Notes: generated from the sequence alone by a model not told the origin. Shown: positions 53,379 to 63,425, counted from the first letter of the stretch. The stretch is 64,000 nt of DNA from JALOLG01 sp963722415 (GCA_963722415.1 CAVRNI010000002.1:124001-188000); one strand, 5' to 3'. Program-made: numbers and translations.

Positions 53379-54590
53379 ATGCGGATGCTCGAGCGAGTTG
53401 TCATCGTCGGAAGCTCGCTGGCCGGGCTGCGCGCCGTCGAGTCGCTGCGCGCCGGCGGGTACGGCGGTGACCTGACTGTCGTCGGCGTCGAGACACACCG
53501 CCCGTACGACCGACCGCCGTTGTCGAAGAAGCTGCTGGCCGGCGAGTGGGAACCGGACCGGATCGAGCTCCGCAAGCCCGATGACCTCGACACGCTCGGC
53601 GTGACATGGCGACTCGGCGCACCGGCGAACGGTCTCGACGTCGATGGGCACCGGCTGATGGTGGCCGATGGGAGCGAGATCGCGTTCGACGGGCTCGTCA
53701 TCGCGACCGGGTCGGCGCCGCGCCGGCTGCCCGGCCAGGGCGACTGGCCCCACGTCGTCGAGTTGCGCACGCTCGACGACGCGCTCGATCTGCGTGCCCG
53801 CCTTCGCGGTGGCACTGCCCGCGTCGTGGTGATCGGCGCCGGGTTCATCGGGCTCGAGGTGGCGGCCACGGCGCGCCGCCTCGGCAACTCCGTCGTCGTC
53901 CTGGAGGGCGCCCCGGCTCCATTGATCCGAGGGCTCGGCGCCGAGATGGGAGCCGCGTGTGCGGCGATCCATGCCGACAATGACGTTGCGATCCGCTGCG
54001 GGATCACCGTCGATTCGATCGACGCCGACGGTGTGCTGCTCGGTGATGGAGAGCACGTGCCCGGCGACGTGATCGTCGTCGGCATCGGGGTCGCGCCGGT
54101 CACCGACTGGCTCGCCGGCAGTGGGCTCGAGATCCGCGACGGAATCGTGTGCGACTCGATGCTCAACGTGGGCGTGCCTGGCGTGTACGCGGCGGGGGAC
54201 GTCGCGCGGTGGCCGAACACGCTGTTCGGCGAGGAGATGCGGGTCGAGCACTGGACGAACGCCGCCGAACAGGGCGCACTGGCGGCATCGAACCTGCTCG
54301 CCGAAGCGCGCGGTGAGCCGGGCGAGGAGTACGCGCCGGTGCCGTTCTTCTGGAGCGACCAGTACGACCGGCGCATCCAGTTCCTCGGCCGGGCAGCCGC
54401 CGACGACGAGGTGCTGGTCGTCAGCGGTTCGATCGAGGATCGTTCGTTCCTCGCCCTGTACGGACGCGACGGCCGGCTGCACGGCGTGCTGGGCATGAAC
54501 CTGCCGCGGCTGGTCATGAAGTTCCGGCCGCTGCTCGCGCAACGCGCCACGTGGGAGGCCGCGATCGATCTCGCAGCGGAGCTCGGCTGA
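53379..54590 (+). CDS. NAD(P)/FAD ferredoxin reductase
   Basis: About 401-403 aa: first FAD loop VVIVGSSLAGLRAVESL, PYDRPPLSKKLLAG, NAD(P) loop VVIGAGFIGLEVAATARRLG near 150, second FAD motif GVYAAGDVARWPN near 270 and C-terminal FFWSDQYDRRIQFLG. This is the reductase type that serves [2Fe-2S] ferredoxin-dependent oxygenases such as P450s, none of which is nearby. ATG 53379 or ATG 53385. The gene cut at the left window edge is a paralogue. Confidence 0.9.
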   Translation: MRMLERVVIVGSSLAGLRAVESLRAGGYGGDLTVVGVETHRPYDRPPLSKKLLAGEWEPDRIELRKPDDLDTLGVTWRLGAPANGLDVDGHRLMVADGSEIAFDGLVIATGSAPRRLPGQGDWPHVVELRTLDDALDLRARLRGGTARVVVIGAGFIGLEVAATARRLGNSVVVLEGAPAPLIRGLGAEMGAACAAIHADNDVAIRCGITVDSIDADGVLLGDGEHVPGDVIVVGIGVAPVTDWLAGSGLEIRDGIVCDSMLNVGVPGVYAAGDVARWPNTLFGEEMRVEHWTNAAEQGALAASNLLAEARGEPGEEYAPVPFFWSDQYDRRIQFLGRAAADDEVLVVSGSIEDRSFLALYGRDGRLHGVLGMNLPRLVMKFRPLLAQRATWEAAIDLAAELG

Positions 54591-54594
54591 TCCG

Positions 54595-57500
54595 TCAGCC
54601 GATCTCGATGTCGGAGCCGGACATCTGCACGGCGCCGCCGATGATCCGGCCGCCGTCGACCTTCGAGCTGCTCACCTGGACGAGGCCGTTCGGGGCGGCG
54701 ATCACGCCCGACCACTCGATCTTGCTCCCCGACAGGTTGATCCCCGAGTTCCAACACGAGCCGCCCGCTGAGAACAGGGCGGGCATGTCGCTGCGGGCCG
54801 GGCTGATCTTGGCCGCCCCGCTGACCTGGATGCGGCCCGTCGCCACGATCGTCACACCGGTCAACGCCGGTGCGTTGCCTGAGATCGTGACGTCGCCGGC
54901 CACGTAGTGGATGCCCGGTGTCGCACCGCCGCCGCTGATCGTCCACGAACCGAGGTGCGCCGTGTACCCGGGCAGCGACGACCATCTCGCGCCGGGCAGG
55001 AAGTCGCTCAGGAGCCACGGCACGACAGCGACAACGGGCAGCGGCGAATGGGTGACCGAATCGGCGTCGACGCCGGTGCCGACGTGACCGGTGCCGCCGT
55101 ACGAGATCGCACCGTGCACGGCGATCTGGCTGCCGCTGATGTTGATGTTGCCGTTGCTCCGGACGTTCCCGCTGATGTCGATCTGCGAGCCCGACAGCTG
55201 GAGGCCGTTGCCGCACACGGCCGGGGCCGTGGCGAGGATCGCGTAGCCCGGGGCCGGCGCCGGCAGCGTGGTGACCGGCGGTTGCGTCGTCGTGGTGGTG
55301 GTGGAAGTGGTCGATGGGGCCGTGGTCGAAGTCGTGGTCGTCGACGACGACGTGGTCGACGGCAGCGTCGTGGTCGTCGTGGTCGAGGTGGTGGAAGTGG
55401 TGGAGGTCGTCTCGGGCGGCAAGGTCGTTCGTCGTTGTCGTTTCCGGCGGCGCGATCTCGCAGGTGTTGGTGGCGCCCGGTGTGCCGAGCTCACCGCGCG
55501 TGCCGTACGTGGTCACCGATGTGCACCAGTTCGCCATGTCGGAGTTGTCGGCCGCCGGATCACGCAGTGCGGCACTCGCGCCGACCACCGCCGGCAGCGG
55601 GCGTGACGCCGTCCACGTCACCCGGTCGACCGGCACGAGGTCGGCGTCGAGGAGCGAGATCTCGTCGGTCGTGTCGCTGAGCGGGAAGTCCGAGTCGAAG
55701 CTGTAGGCCACGGTGGCGCCGCCGTTGATGGTCGTCGAGAGATCGCGTCCAAGCGCGATCGCGCCGCCCGGCGGGATCAGCAGGGAACCACCGGCGGTGA
55801 TCGTGTGGGCGTCGTAGTCGTCGTCGCGCAACACCCAGCCGTTGATGTCGATCGTCGTGTCGGTCGCGTTGTACAACTCGAGCCACTCGCCAGCGGTGTC
55901 GCTGACGGCGTTCGGGTCGGTGTGGACCTCGTTGATGACGACGTTGCGATGGGGCAGTGGGGTGCAGTCGTTCGCCGTCCCGGGCGTGCCGCGGTCGCCG
56001 GCGCCGAACTGCGGGCCGGACTCGCACCAGGACCCGTCGACGAGCGCCATCGACGCGCCGTTCGGTCGGATCCACGCGGCGCCGCTGTCCCAGCTCACCT
56101 CGTCGACCTGGATGCCGTGCGCGTCGATGAGAGCGATCGAGTCGGCGCCGTTGCCGAGCACGAACGACCCGCTGTACGAGTAGTCGACCGCCGCGCCACC
56201 GTTGCGAGCGGTGTCGGTCGAGCGGCCGACGACGACGTAGCCGCCAGCGGCGACGAGCAGGCTGTCGCGGATGGTGTGGAGGTCCGAGGCGCCGTCGTCG
56301 ATCGCCCAGCCCTCGAGGTCGACATCGGCGGTCGTGGGATTGTGGATCTCGATCCACTCGCCGACGCTGTCGCCGACCACGGCCGGGTTGCGCATGATCT
56401 CGGAGATCTCGAGCTCCGGAGCGGCGGTCGGTTGCTCGCACGTGTTGGCGGCGCCGGGCGTGCCGCGGTCGCCGTCGCCATAGGGATCGACCGACTCGCA
56501 CCAGTTGGCACCGAGCGCGTTGTCGCCTGAAGCGAAGCCGAGCGCGATCGAACTGCCCTGTGGGATCGGGAAGCCACGCGCCGCACTCCAGTCGACACGA
56601 TCGACGACGGCCCCAGCCGTCGACTCGAGCACGACCCGTCCGGACTTGTTGTACAGCGGCACGCCGGTGCCGTACTCGTAGTCGGCCTCGACGCCGCCGT
56701 TCACCGACATGTCGCCGTTGGCGGCCAGCACGGCCGATTCGCCGGGCGCCACGACGAGGCTCGAGATGGTGTGGGTCAGGTAGTCGCCGCCGATGATCGT
56801 CCAACCGCTGAGATCGACCGCCTGCTCGCCGAGGTTGGCGATCTCGAACCACTCCGAGTTGCGCTCGCTCTTCGGGAGCTCGGGGTCGAACATGATCTCG
56901 GTGATCACGATCGGCTGCTCACCGGGGCGCGAGCACCAGGTGGGCAGGCCGGGCGTGCCCCGGTCGCCGAGGGCCCACGACGTCGTCGCCGTGCACCAGT
57001 TCTCGCCGAGCGCGTTGTCGGCGTTCGGATCGGCGAGCGACATCGTGGCGCCGTTGGGATCCGGGAACGTCCGGCCGTCGTCCCATCGCACACGGTCGAC
57101 CTGCACGCCGTCACGGTCGGCGATGACGAGCTCGTCGCTGTCGTTGTACAGACGCATCCCGTCGCCGTACGCGAAGTCGACGGTGACACTCCCGTTGTCG
57201 GCGGCAGAGGCGCCGAACACCGCGTACCCCCCGGCGGGAACGACGACGGTGTCGTCGATGACGAACTGGTCGTGGTCGTCGTCCTTGATCGTGTAGCCGG
57301 TCATGTCGACCGGCTCGGTGCCCGGGTTGTGCACCTCGAACCACTCACCGGCGTAGTCGCTCGTCACGCGCGGGTTCTGGAGGATCTCGGTGATGACCAG
57401 CGGATGAGTCGTCAGCGTGCAGCGGTTGGGCGCACCGGGGCTGCCGAGGTCGCCACGCGCCATGACCGTGGTCGAAGCGCACCAACTGGCGCCGTCGCCG

Positions 57501-57997
57501 TTGTCGAGGGCCGGGTCGACGAGCGCCATCGAGCGGCCTGCGGGCACGGTGAATCCGTCGGCGCGGTAGTCCACGACGTCACGTTCCGTACCGTCGGCGT
57601 CGCGCAGCACGAGGAGATCGTCGGTGTTCCACAGGATGATCGAGTTGCCGTAGACGTGGTCGGCGGCGACGCCTCCGTTGCGGAACGTGTCGCCGTTCCA
57701 CGCGAGCAGTGCGAATTCACCCGGTTCGATGACGATCGACGGCAGCACGATGTCGTCGTAGATCTCGTCGCCGATCGTCCACCCCTCGAGGTTGGCCGCT
57801 TCGTCGCCCCGGTTGTAGAGCTCGATCCACTCGCCACGCGAGTCGTAGGTGCGGTACGGGTCGACCATCAACTCGTTGATGACCACGTCGGGCCCGCGAT
57901 CGGCGCCCACATCGGCCGCGCCGTCGAGCGCGGCCAGCGCGGCACCCGCGAACAGGCCTGAGACGACCACCAACCCGTACACCGCGCGAAATCGCAT
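54595..57997 (-). CDS. Exported multi-lamin-tail-domain protein, split by a +1 frameshift
   Basis: About 1,134 aa after correction. A signal peptide (MRFRAVYGLVVVSGLFAGAALA, from ATG 57997; GTG 58015 is an alternative) is followed by five lamin-tail domains in series. Each opens like VINELMVDP, ITEILQNP or ITEIMFDP, has a GEWIELYN core and ends with a GTPG/C pair. A Thr-rich linker and a C-terminal beta domain (CGNGLQLSGSQIDISGN, SNGNINISGSQIAVHG, KIEWSGVIAAPNG) complete it. The switch is near 55427-55432: the lamin part ends GATNTCEIAPPETT, then one base must be skipped to enter the Thr-rich linker. Lamin-tail modules in bacteria are surface or nuclease-associated; no nuclease is seen here. 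Confidence 0.75.
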
Positions 57998-58067
57998 GAC
58001 GGTGTTATCGGACACGTTCTCCCTGAGCCGGAATCAAGCTCTCCTCAACCCTCACCCACCCATCTCA

Positions 58068-58102
58068 TGAAGTTTCGGCGCCCTCACGCCGCCGGAACTT
58101 CA
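58068..58102. repeat. Inverted repeat in a divergent promoter gap
   Basis: TGAAGTTTCGGCG (58068-58080) and CGCCGGAACTTCA (58090-58102) pair at 12 of 13 positions around a 9-nt loop. It is between the lamin-tail gene and the aminotransferase, 17 bp before the latter's -10 box, so it may be an operator. Confidence 0.45.
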
Positions 58103-58118
58103 CGAGTTCGTGGGTGCG

Positions 58119-58124
58119 TAGGCT
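58119..58124 (+). promoter_or_regulatory. Leaderless -10 element TAGGCT
   Basis: TAGGCT ends 6 nt before ATG 58131. Confidence 0.5.
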
Positions 58125-58130
58125 CGCGCC

Positions 58131-59360
58131 ATGTCGCATCTCTCGAACGTGTGGTTCAAGGTCACCGACCTTCAGGTGGCGTCCGGACGCGGGTGCCGGG
58201 TGACCACCGTCGACGGCGAGGAGTACCTCGACTTCGCCGCCGGGATCGCCGTCAACTCGACCGGCCACTGCCACCCGAAGGTGACCCGCGCCATCGCCGA
58301 GCAGGCGGAGCGGTTCATCCACGCCCAGGCCAACGTGTTCACGCACGATCTGCTCGAGCCGCTCGCCGCCAAGCTCGCCGAGTTGGCGCCGGGGGCGATC
58401 GACACGTTCTTCTTCGCCAACTCGGGGGCGGAGATCACCGAAGCCGCGGTGAAGCTCGCCAAGCAGGTCACCAAGCGCCCGAACACGATCGTGTTCAGTG
58501 GGTCGTTCCACGGTCGCACCCACATGACGATGGCGATGACCACGTCGAAGACGGTGTACCGCGCCGGTTACGCGCCGCTCCCCGGAGGCGTGTACGTGGC
58601 CCCGTTCCCCGACCCGCTGGCGTCCGACCAGGCCGCCGCGATCGACGAGGCGCTCACCGGTCTCGATCACCTGCTGCTCACCCAGACCGCGCCGGGCGAG
58701 ACGGCGGCGATGATCCTCGAACCGGTGCTCGGCGAGGGCGGTTACATCCCGGCCCCGCAGGAGTTCCTCGAAGGACTCGTCGAGCGCTGCCGCGCCCACG
58801 GCATCTTGTTCATCGCCGACGAGGTGCAGAGTGGCTTCGGTCGGACCGGGAAGATGTTCGCGGTCGACCACTTCGGCATCGAGCCCGACATCATCTGCAT
58901 GGCGAAGGGCATCGCCTCGGGGTTCCCGTTCTCCGCGCTCGGCACCCGCCGCGAGCTCGACGACCAGTGGCCGAAGGGCAGCCACGGCGGCACGTATGGC
59001 GGCAACCCGATCGGATGCGCGGCCGCGCTGGCGACGATCGAGGTGATGAGCGAGCCCGGCTTCCTCGACAACGTGCGCGCGCGTGGCGAGCAGCTCTCCG
59101 ATGCCCTGCGCGAACTGCAGGCGCAGCATCCCGATCTGCGCCAGGTCCGCGGACCCGGGCTGATGGTGGCGAGCACCTTCGCCGACCCGGCCCGCGTGCC
59201 GGCGATCATCGGCCACTGCCTTCGTGAAGGGCACCTCATCCTGATGAACGCCGGGACCTACGGACGCGACATCCGATGGATGCCGCCGCTCGTGGTCGAC
59301 GCCGCCGAGATCGACGAGGCCGTGCAGGCGTTCTCGTCGGCGCTCAAGGCCACCGCCTGA
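58131..59360 (+). CDS. Class III PLP-dependent aminotransferase (GABA/ornithine type)
   Basis: 409 aa: GEEYLDFAAGIAVNSTGHCHPKV near 27-50, FFANSGAEITEAAVKLAK near 93-111, HGRTHMTMAMT, the cofactor-binding DEVQSGFGRTGKMFAVDHFG near 228-247 and the Schiff-base Lys in MAKGIASGFP (near 258). It is closest to 4-aminobutyrate transaminases; acetylornithine transaminase is possible. A MarR gene follows 3 nt later. Confidence 0.88.
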   Translation: MSHLSNVWFKVTDLQVASGRGCRVTTVDGEEYLDFAAGIAVNSTGHCHPKVTRAIAEQAERFIHAQANVFTHDLLEPLAAKLAELAPGAIDTFFFANSGAEITEAAVKLAKQVTKRPNTIVFSGSFHGRTHMTMAMTTSKTVYRAGYAPLPGGVYVAPFPDPLASDQAAAIDEALTGLDHLLLTQTAPGETAAMILEPVLGEGGYIPAPQEFLEGLVERCRAHGILFIADEVQSGFGRTGKMFAVDHFGIEPDIICMAKGIASGFPFSALGTRRELDDQWPKGSHGGTYGGNPIGCAAALATIEVMSEPGFLDNVRARGEQLSDALRELQAQHPDLRQVRGPGLMVASTFADPARVPAIIGHCLREGHLILMNAGTYGRDIRWMPPLVVDAAEIDEAVQAFSSALKATA

Positions 59361-59363
59361 CCG

Positions 59364-59828
59364 ATGCCGCGCCTCGACTCGACGCGAGTCAGCGCGTGGC
59401 GCGGGCTGCAATCGGTGGCCGCTGAACTGACCCGCCGCATCGACGTCGACCTGATGGAGGAGTGGGACATCCCGCTCGGGTGGTTCGATGTCCTCGCCGC
59501 GCTCCAGCGTCTCGGGGGGCGGGCGCGCCCACTCGACGTCGCCGCCGAGATGCGCCTGCCGCCGTCGAGCCTGAGCCGCCGGTTCGACCGGTTGGAGGAG
59601 GAGGGCTGGGTCAAGCGGCACCGCGGCGTCGACCCCGTCGATCATCGTGCCGTCGAGGTCGAGCTGACCCGTCGCGGTCGCAACCTGTGGCGGGAGATGA
59701 ACGTCACCTACCGGCGCGCCGTGCAGCACCACTTCGCGACGTTGATGGACGACACCGACATCGCCGCGTTGCACCGGGTCGTCGACCTGCTCACCGAGTC
59801 CGACGACGACGACGTACCGCCCGAATGA
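59364..59828 (+). CDS. MarR-family transcriptional regulator
   Basis: 154 aa with a winged helix: MEEWDIPLGWFDVLAALQRLGGRARPLDVAAEMRLPPSSLSRRFDRLEEEGWVKRHRGVDPVDHRAVEVELTRRGR. Co-transcribed with the aminotransferase (3-nt gap). The acidic C-terminus (ESDDDDVPPE) is unusual. Confidence 0.85.
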   Translation: MPRLDSTRVSAWRGLQSVAAELTRRIDVDLMEEWDIPLGWFDVLAALQRLGGRARPLDVAAEMRLPPSSLSRRFDRLEEEGWVKRHRGVDPVDHRAVEVELTRRGRNLWREMNVTYRRAVQHHFATLMDDTDIAALHRVVDLLTESDDDDVPPE

Positions 59829-59866
59829 TCAGGCGGAGGTAATCGACTGCGCGCGACTCCGACGGC

Positions 59867-61688
59867 TCAGTCGAGATCGGCGTACATCGCTTCGATCTCG
59901 GCCGCGTAGCGGATGTTGACGCCGCGGCGCTTCAGCTTCGAGGTCGGCGTCAACACGTCGCTGTCGGGGAGCCACTCCTCGCCGAGCAGCACGAACCGCT
60001 TGATCTGCTCGACCTGGGCGAACTGCTTGTTCATCTCGTCGACGCCGGCCTGCACCTCGGCGATCACGTCGGGGTCGGCCGCCAGCTCCGACGGCGTCGC
60101 GCCCGGCTTGCCGTGTTCCGACGGCCCAGACCGCGCAACTCTCCGGATCGAGCACGAGCAGCGCTGACACGAACTTGCGGTTGTCGCCGATCGCCGCCGC
60201 CTGACCGATCAACGGGATCATCTTGAGCGAGGCCTCGAGGTTGGCCGGGCTGATGTTCTTGCCGCCCGACGTGATGATCAACTCCTTCTTGCGGTCGACG
60301 ATGCGGAGGTAGCCCTCGTCGTCGAACTCGCCGATGTCGCCGGTGTGCAGCCAGCCGTCGATCAAGGTCTCGGCCGTCTTCTCGGGCTGGCCGTAGTAGC
60401 CCTGGAACACGTTGCCGCCGCGACAGATCACCTCGCCGTCGTCGGCGACCGTCACCTCGCAGCCCGGGATGGCCTGCCCGACGGAGCCGGACTTGTTGCG
60501 TTCCGGCGACCACGTCATCGGTCCGCTCGACTCGCTCATCCCGTAGATCTCCGACAACGGCACACCGATCGCGTCGAACCACTCGAGGATCGACGCCGGG
60601 ATCGGCGCCGCGCCAGTGATCGCGGTGACCGCTTCGTCGAGCCCGATCAGCTCGCGCACCTGGCGGAACGCCACGGCATCCAGGAACGCCCACGCTTCGT
60701 CCTGCTCCTTGGTGGCGGTGCCGTCGCGCTGCGCGCGTCGGATCTCGATCGCGGCCGCGACCGCGTCGTCGAACTGCGCCTTGCGTCCCGGGTCGGCGGC
60801 GAGCGCAGCGTTGACGCCGCTGTAGATCTTCTCGTAGACGCGCGGCACCCCGAAGACGATCTGCGGGTGGACCTCCTTCAGGTACGACGTCAGCTGACCG
60901 GCTTCGGGACAGCAGAACACGGCGAACCCGACGATCAGCGGCTGGTAGTGGCTCGTCATCCGCTCGGCGATGTGCGCCATCGGCAGGTAGGACACGGCCC
61001 GCATGCCCGCGTAGTCGTCGAACGGGAGGCACTCGCGGAGTTGCTCGACGGTGTACACGACGTTGTACTGGCTGATCATCACGCCCTTCGGCGGCCCGGT
61101 CGTGCCGCTCGTGTAGATCAGCGTCGCGATGTCGGAAGGGTCGGTCGTCGCCGCGAGCGCCGCGAGGTCGGCGCTGCCCCGCGTCTCGAGCTCACTCGCC
61201 GGCGCCACGCCGTCGGGGAGACCCTCGTCCGGCACGTCGATCACGTAGATCCGTTTCAGCGCCGGCAACTCGTCGCGCACCTCCAGGAACCGGGCGAGGA
61301 AGCGGGTGTCCTCGACGATCGCCACCTCGGCGCCGGCATGGCCGGCGAGGTACTGGACTTCCTCCGGGGACGACGAGTTGTAGATGCTGACCGGCGTGGC
61401 ACGCAGGAACTGCGCGGCGAGGTCGTAGCTGTGGAACTCGGGGCGATTGCGCATCATCAGCAGCACGCGGTCGCCGGTCGCCACACCGTCGTGCTGTAGG
61501 CCGGCCGCGATCCGCGCGACGGACGCCTCGACGTCGCCGGTGGTGCTGACGTCCCACCCGCCCCCCTCCTTCATCGAGTGGAACAACGGCAACGACCGAT
61601 CGGCCGCCACGAGCTCGAGGAACCGTCGGGGTACGGTGCTGCCGACGACGCGGGCGTCGATCTCGGCGATGGATGAACGGGCGGTCAT
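59867..61688 (-). CDS. Long-chain acyl-CoA synthetase (FadD15 type), split by a +1 frameshift
   Basis: About 606 aa after correction. The AMP-binding P-loop LIYTSGTTGPPKGV is near 190, YLPMAHIAERM follows, AITGAAPIPASILEWF and EIYGMSESSGPMT near 385-410, then the adenylation hinge GWLHTGDIGEFDDEGYLRIVDRKKELIITSGGKN near 470-500. After DPESCAVWA the frame moves one base (near 60116-60124), and EHGKPGATPSEL continues through EMNKQF to the stop at 59867. ATG 61688 is preferred over 61736: AACAAT lies 6 nt upstream and the fold begins there. It activates fatty acids for degradation or lipid synthesis. It is divergent from a thiolase. Confidence 0.85.
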
Positions 61689-61696
61689 CCATCCAT

Positions 61697-61729
61697 TGTT
61701 CCATCTGGCCACGCGCGGTGTTCCATCTG
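61697..61729. promoter_or_regulatory. Tandem TGTTCCATCTG direct repeats at the fadD/thiolase promoter
   Basis: Identical 11-mers at 61697-61707 and 61719-61729, exactly 22 bp apart (two turns), with a weaker CTTCCATCCG copy at 61730-61739. They lie 9-41 bp upstream of the acyl-CoA ligase start, overlapping its promoter, a sensible place for a regulator of fatty-acid genes. Confidence 0.5.
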
Positions 61730-61864
61730 CTTCCATCCGCGTCTGACGGATCGGTCACGCTGGGGAATTCGAGGGCTGCTCCGGTTTGGGTTCGAGCCGT
61801 GCCGCAATGCAGACTCGATCACCGCACACGGCTGGGTGCGGTCAGAGCCCTCGAGGGAGTCGAC

Positions 61865-63034
61865 ATGACGAACGCAGTGATCGTGGATGCGATCAGGACA
61901 CCTCTCGGCCGGCGGAACGGGAAGTTGAAGGACTGGCATCCCGTCGACCTCGCGGCCGAGACCCTGAACGCGCTCGTCGATCGCACGGGCCTCGACCCGG
62001 CGCTGGTCGACGACGTCGTGATGGGGTGCGTGATGCAGGTCGGCGAGCAGGCGGCGAACGTCGCTCGCAACGCCGTGCTCGCCGCGGGTTGGCCCGAACA
62101 CGTGCCGGGCACCACGGTCGACCGTCAGTGCGGATCGAGTCAACAGGCGGCGCACTTCGCGGCGCAGGGCGTGATCGCCGGCGCCTACGACGTCGTCGTC
62201 GCGGCGGGCGTCGAGGTGATGACCCGAGTTCCGATGGGATCGTCGTTCGCCGATGGGAAGTTCGGCTTCCCGTTCGGGCCGGCGATCGGGCGCCGCTACG
62301 CCGAGCAGGGTGGGCTCGTGCCGCAGGGCATCTCCGCCGAGCTGATCGCCGACAAGTGGGACATCAGCCGCGACGACATGGACGCGTTCGGAGCGCGCAG
62401 TCAGCAGCGCGCCGCGCGAGCGACGGCCGAGGGGCGCTTCGAGCGCGAGATCCTCGGTGTGCGCGGCGCCGACGGCAGCACTGTCACCGTCGACGAAGGG
62501 TTGAGGGATACGACCGTCGAGTCACTCGCCAAGCTCAAGCCGTCGTTCCGCCCCGAAGAGGAGGGCGGCCGGGTGACGGCCGGCAACTCGTCGCAGATCA
62601 CCGACGGCGCTTCGGCACTGCTCATCATGAGTGAGGAGCGGGCGGCGGCGCTCGGGATGACGCCGCGGGCTCGTTTCGTCGAGTTCGCACTGGCCGGCGC
62701 CGACCCTCGGCTGATGCTCACCGCGCCGATCCCGGCCACCCACAAGGTCCTCGAACGGGCGGGCATGACGATGGACGACATCGACCTGGTCGAGATCAAC
62801 GAGGCGTTCGCATCGGTCGTGCTGGCGTGGGAGAAGGAGTTCCACCCCGACATGGAGCGGGTCAACGTCAACGGTGGGGCGATCGCCCTCGGACACCCGC
62901 TCGGCTGCTCGGGCGCGCGGCTGATGACGACGCTGCTCAACGAGCTCGAGCGCTCGGGCGGCCGATACGGCCTGCAGACGATGTGCGAGGGCGGCGGGAT
63001 GGCCAACGCGACCATCCTCGAACGCCTCGGCTAG
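61865..63034 (+). CDS. Acetyl-CoA C-acyltransferase (thiolase)
   Basis: 389 aa: nucleophile loop VDRQCGSSQQAAHF (Cys near 89), MGSSFADGKFGFPFGPAIG, VEINEAFASVVLAWEKE near 303, NVNGGAIALGHPLGCSGARL (His near 344) and the acid/base Cys in MCEGGGMANATI (near 374). This is a type-II thiolase suited to the last step of beta-oxidation or to acetoacetyl-CoA formation. GGGAG precedes ATG 61865. It is divergent from the acyl-CoA ligase. Confidence 0.93.
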   Translation: MTNAVIVDAIRTPLGRRNGKLKDWHPVDLAAETLNALVDRTGLDPALVDDVVMGCVMQVGEQAANVARNAVLAAGWPEHVPGTTVDRQCGSSQQAAHFAAQGVIAGAYDVVVAAGVEVMTRVPMGSSFADGKFGFPFGPAIGRRYAEQGGLVPQGISAELIADKWDISRDDMDAFGARSQQRAARATAEGRFEREILGVRGADGSTVTVDEGLRDTTVESLAKLKPSFRPEEEGGRVTAGNSSQITDGASALLIMSEERAAALGMTPRARFVEFALAGADPRLMLTAPIPATHKVLERAGMTMDDIDLVEINEAFASVVLAWEKEFHPDMERVNVNGGAIALGHPLGCSGARLMTTLLNELERSGGRYGLQTMCEGGGMANATILERLG

Positions 63035-63096
63035 GCCGCGACTCGGCCGTGCCGCACCCTGGATCGGCCCGGCCACGCATTGTGGATATCCATCTG

Positions 63097-63102
63097 TAAG
63101 TT
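63097..63102 (+). promoter_or_regulatory. Leaderless -10 element TAAGTT
   Basis: TAAGTT ends 6 nt before GTG 63109. Confidence 0.45.
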
Positions 63103-63108
63103 GGGGAT

Positions 63109-63372
63109 GTGGAGCTGTCGACGGTCCTGTGGACGCTCGGTGGGCTGTTGATGGCGGTCGTGTTGTGGACAGTGGGGATCCGCATGCTGCGGGCGCTGAG
63201 CCAACCCCTGCCACCCCCTCCGCCGGCGGGTGAGATGCGCCGCGTGAACGTCAGGTATCGGTGTGGTGTCTGTGGGGTGGAGCTGAGGTTGACGATGGCG
63301 CCGGATGAGGATCCGCCGCCTCCGCGACACTGCCTCGAGGACATGGACGTCGTCGCGCCGGTCTTCGAATGA
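63109..63372 (+). CDS. Small membrane-anchored zinc-ribbon-like protein
   Basis: 87 aa: one N-terminal membrane helix (VLWTLGGLLMAVVLWTVGI), a Pro-rich linker (SQPLPPPPPAGE), then a soluble part with one CxxC (YRCGVCGVELRL) and a single later Cys/His (RHCLED). GTG 63109 is supported by the upstream -10 box. Probably binds zinc; the function is unknown. Confidence 0.68.
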   Translation: MELSTVLWTLGGLLMAVVLWTVGIRMLRALSQPLPPPPPAGEMRRVNVRYRCGVCGVELRLTMAPDEDPPPPRHCLEDMDVVAPVFE

Positions 63373-63408
63373 TCGGTGGCGAGGACCGGATCGGGCCCTG
63401 TCCGCAAC

Positions 63409-63425
63409 CCACAGGCTGTGGATAA
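63409..63425 (-). promoter_or_regulatory. DnaA-box-like site with overlapping palindrome
   Basis: TGTGGATAA at 63417-63425 is the exact complement of TTATCCACA, a consensus DnaA box. It overlaps the palindrome CCACAG-G-CTGTGG (63409-63421). Related sequences nearby are TGTGGATAT (63081), TGTGGACAG (63164) and TGTGGAAAC (63462). The 142-nt gap 63373-63514 holds no credible gene. Confidence 0.4.

Noticed and set aside
53372..58015. Single 1547-codon minus-strand protein through the lamin-tail gene and the ferredoxin reductase
   Set aside because: After about residue 870 the sequence turns into His/Asp- and Arg-rich nonsense opposite a real reductase gene; the proper C-terminus is in the next frame.
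60116..60124. Programmed +1 frameshifting in the acyl-CoA ligase and other split genes
   Set aside because: No common slippery site, stop codon or stimulator is shared by the six sites; sequence insertion is simpler.
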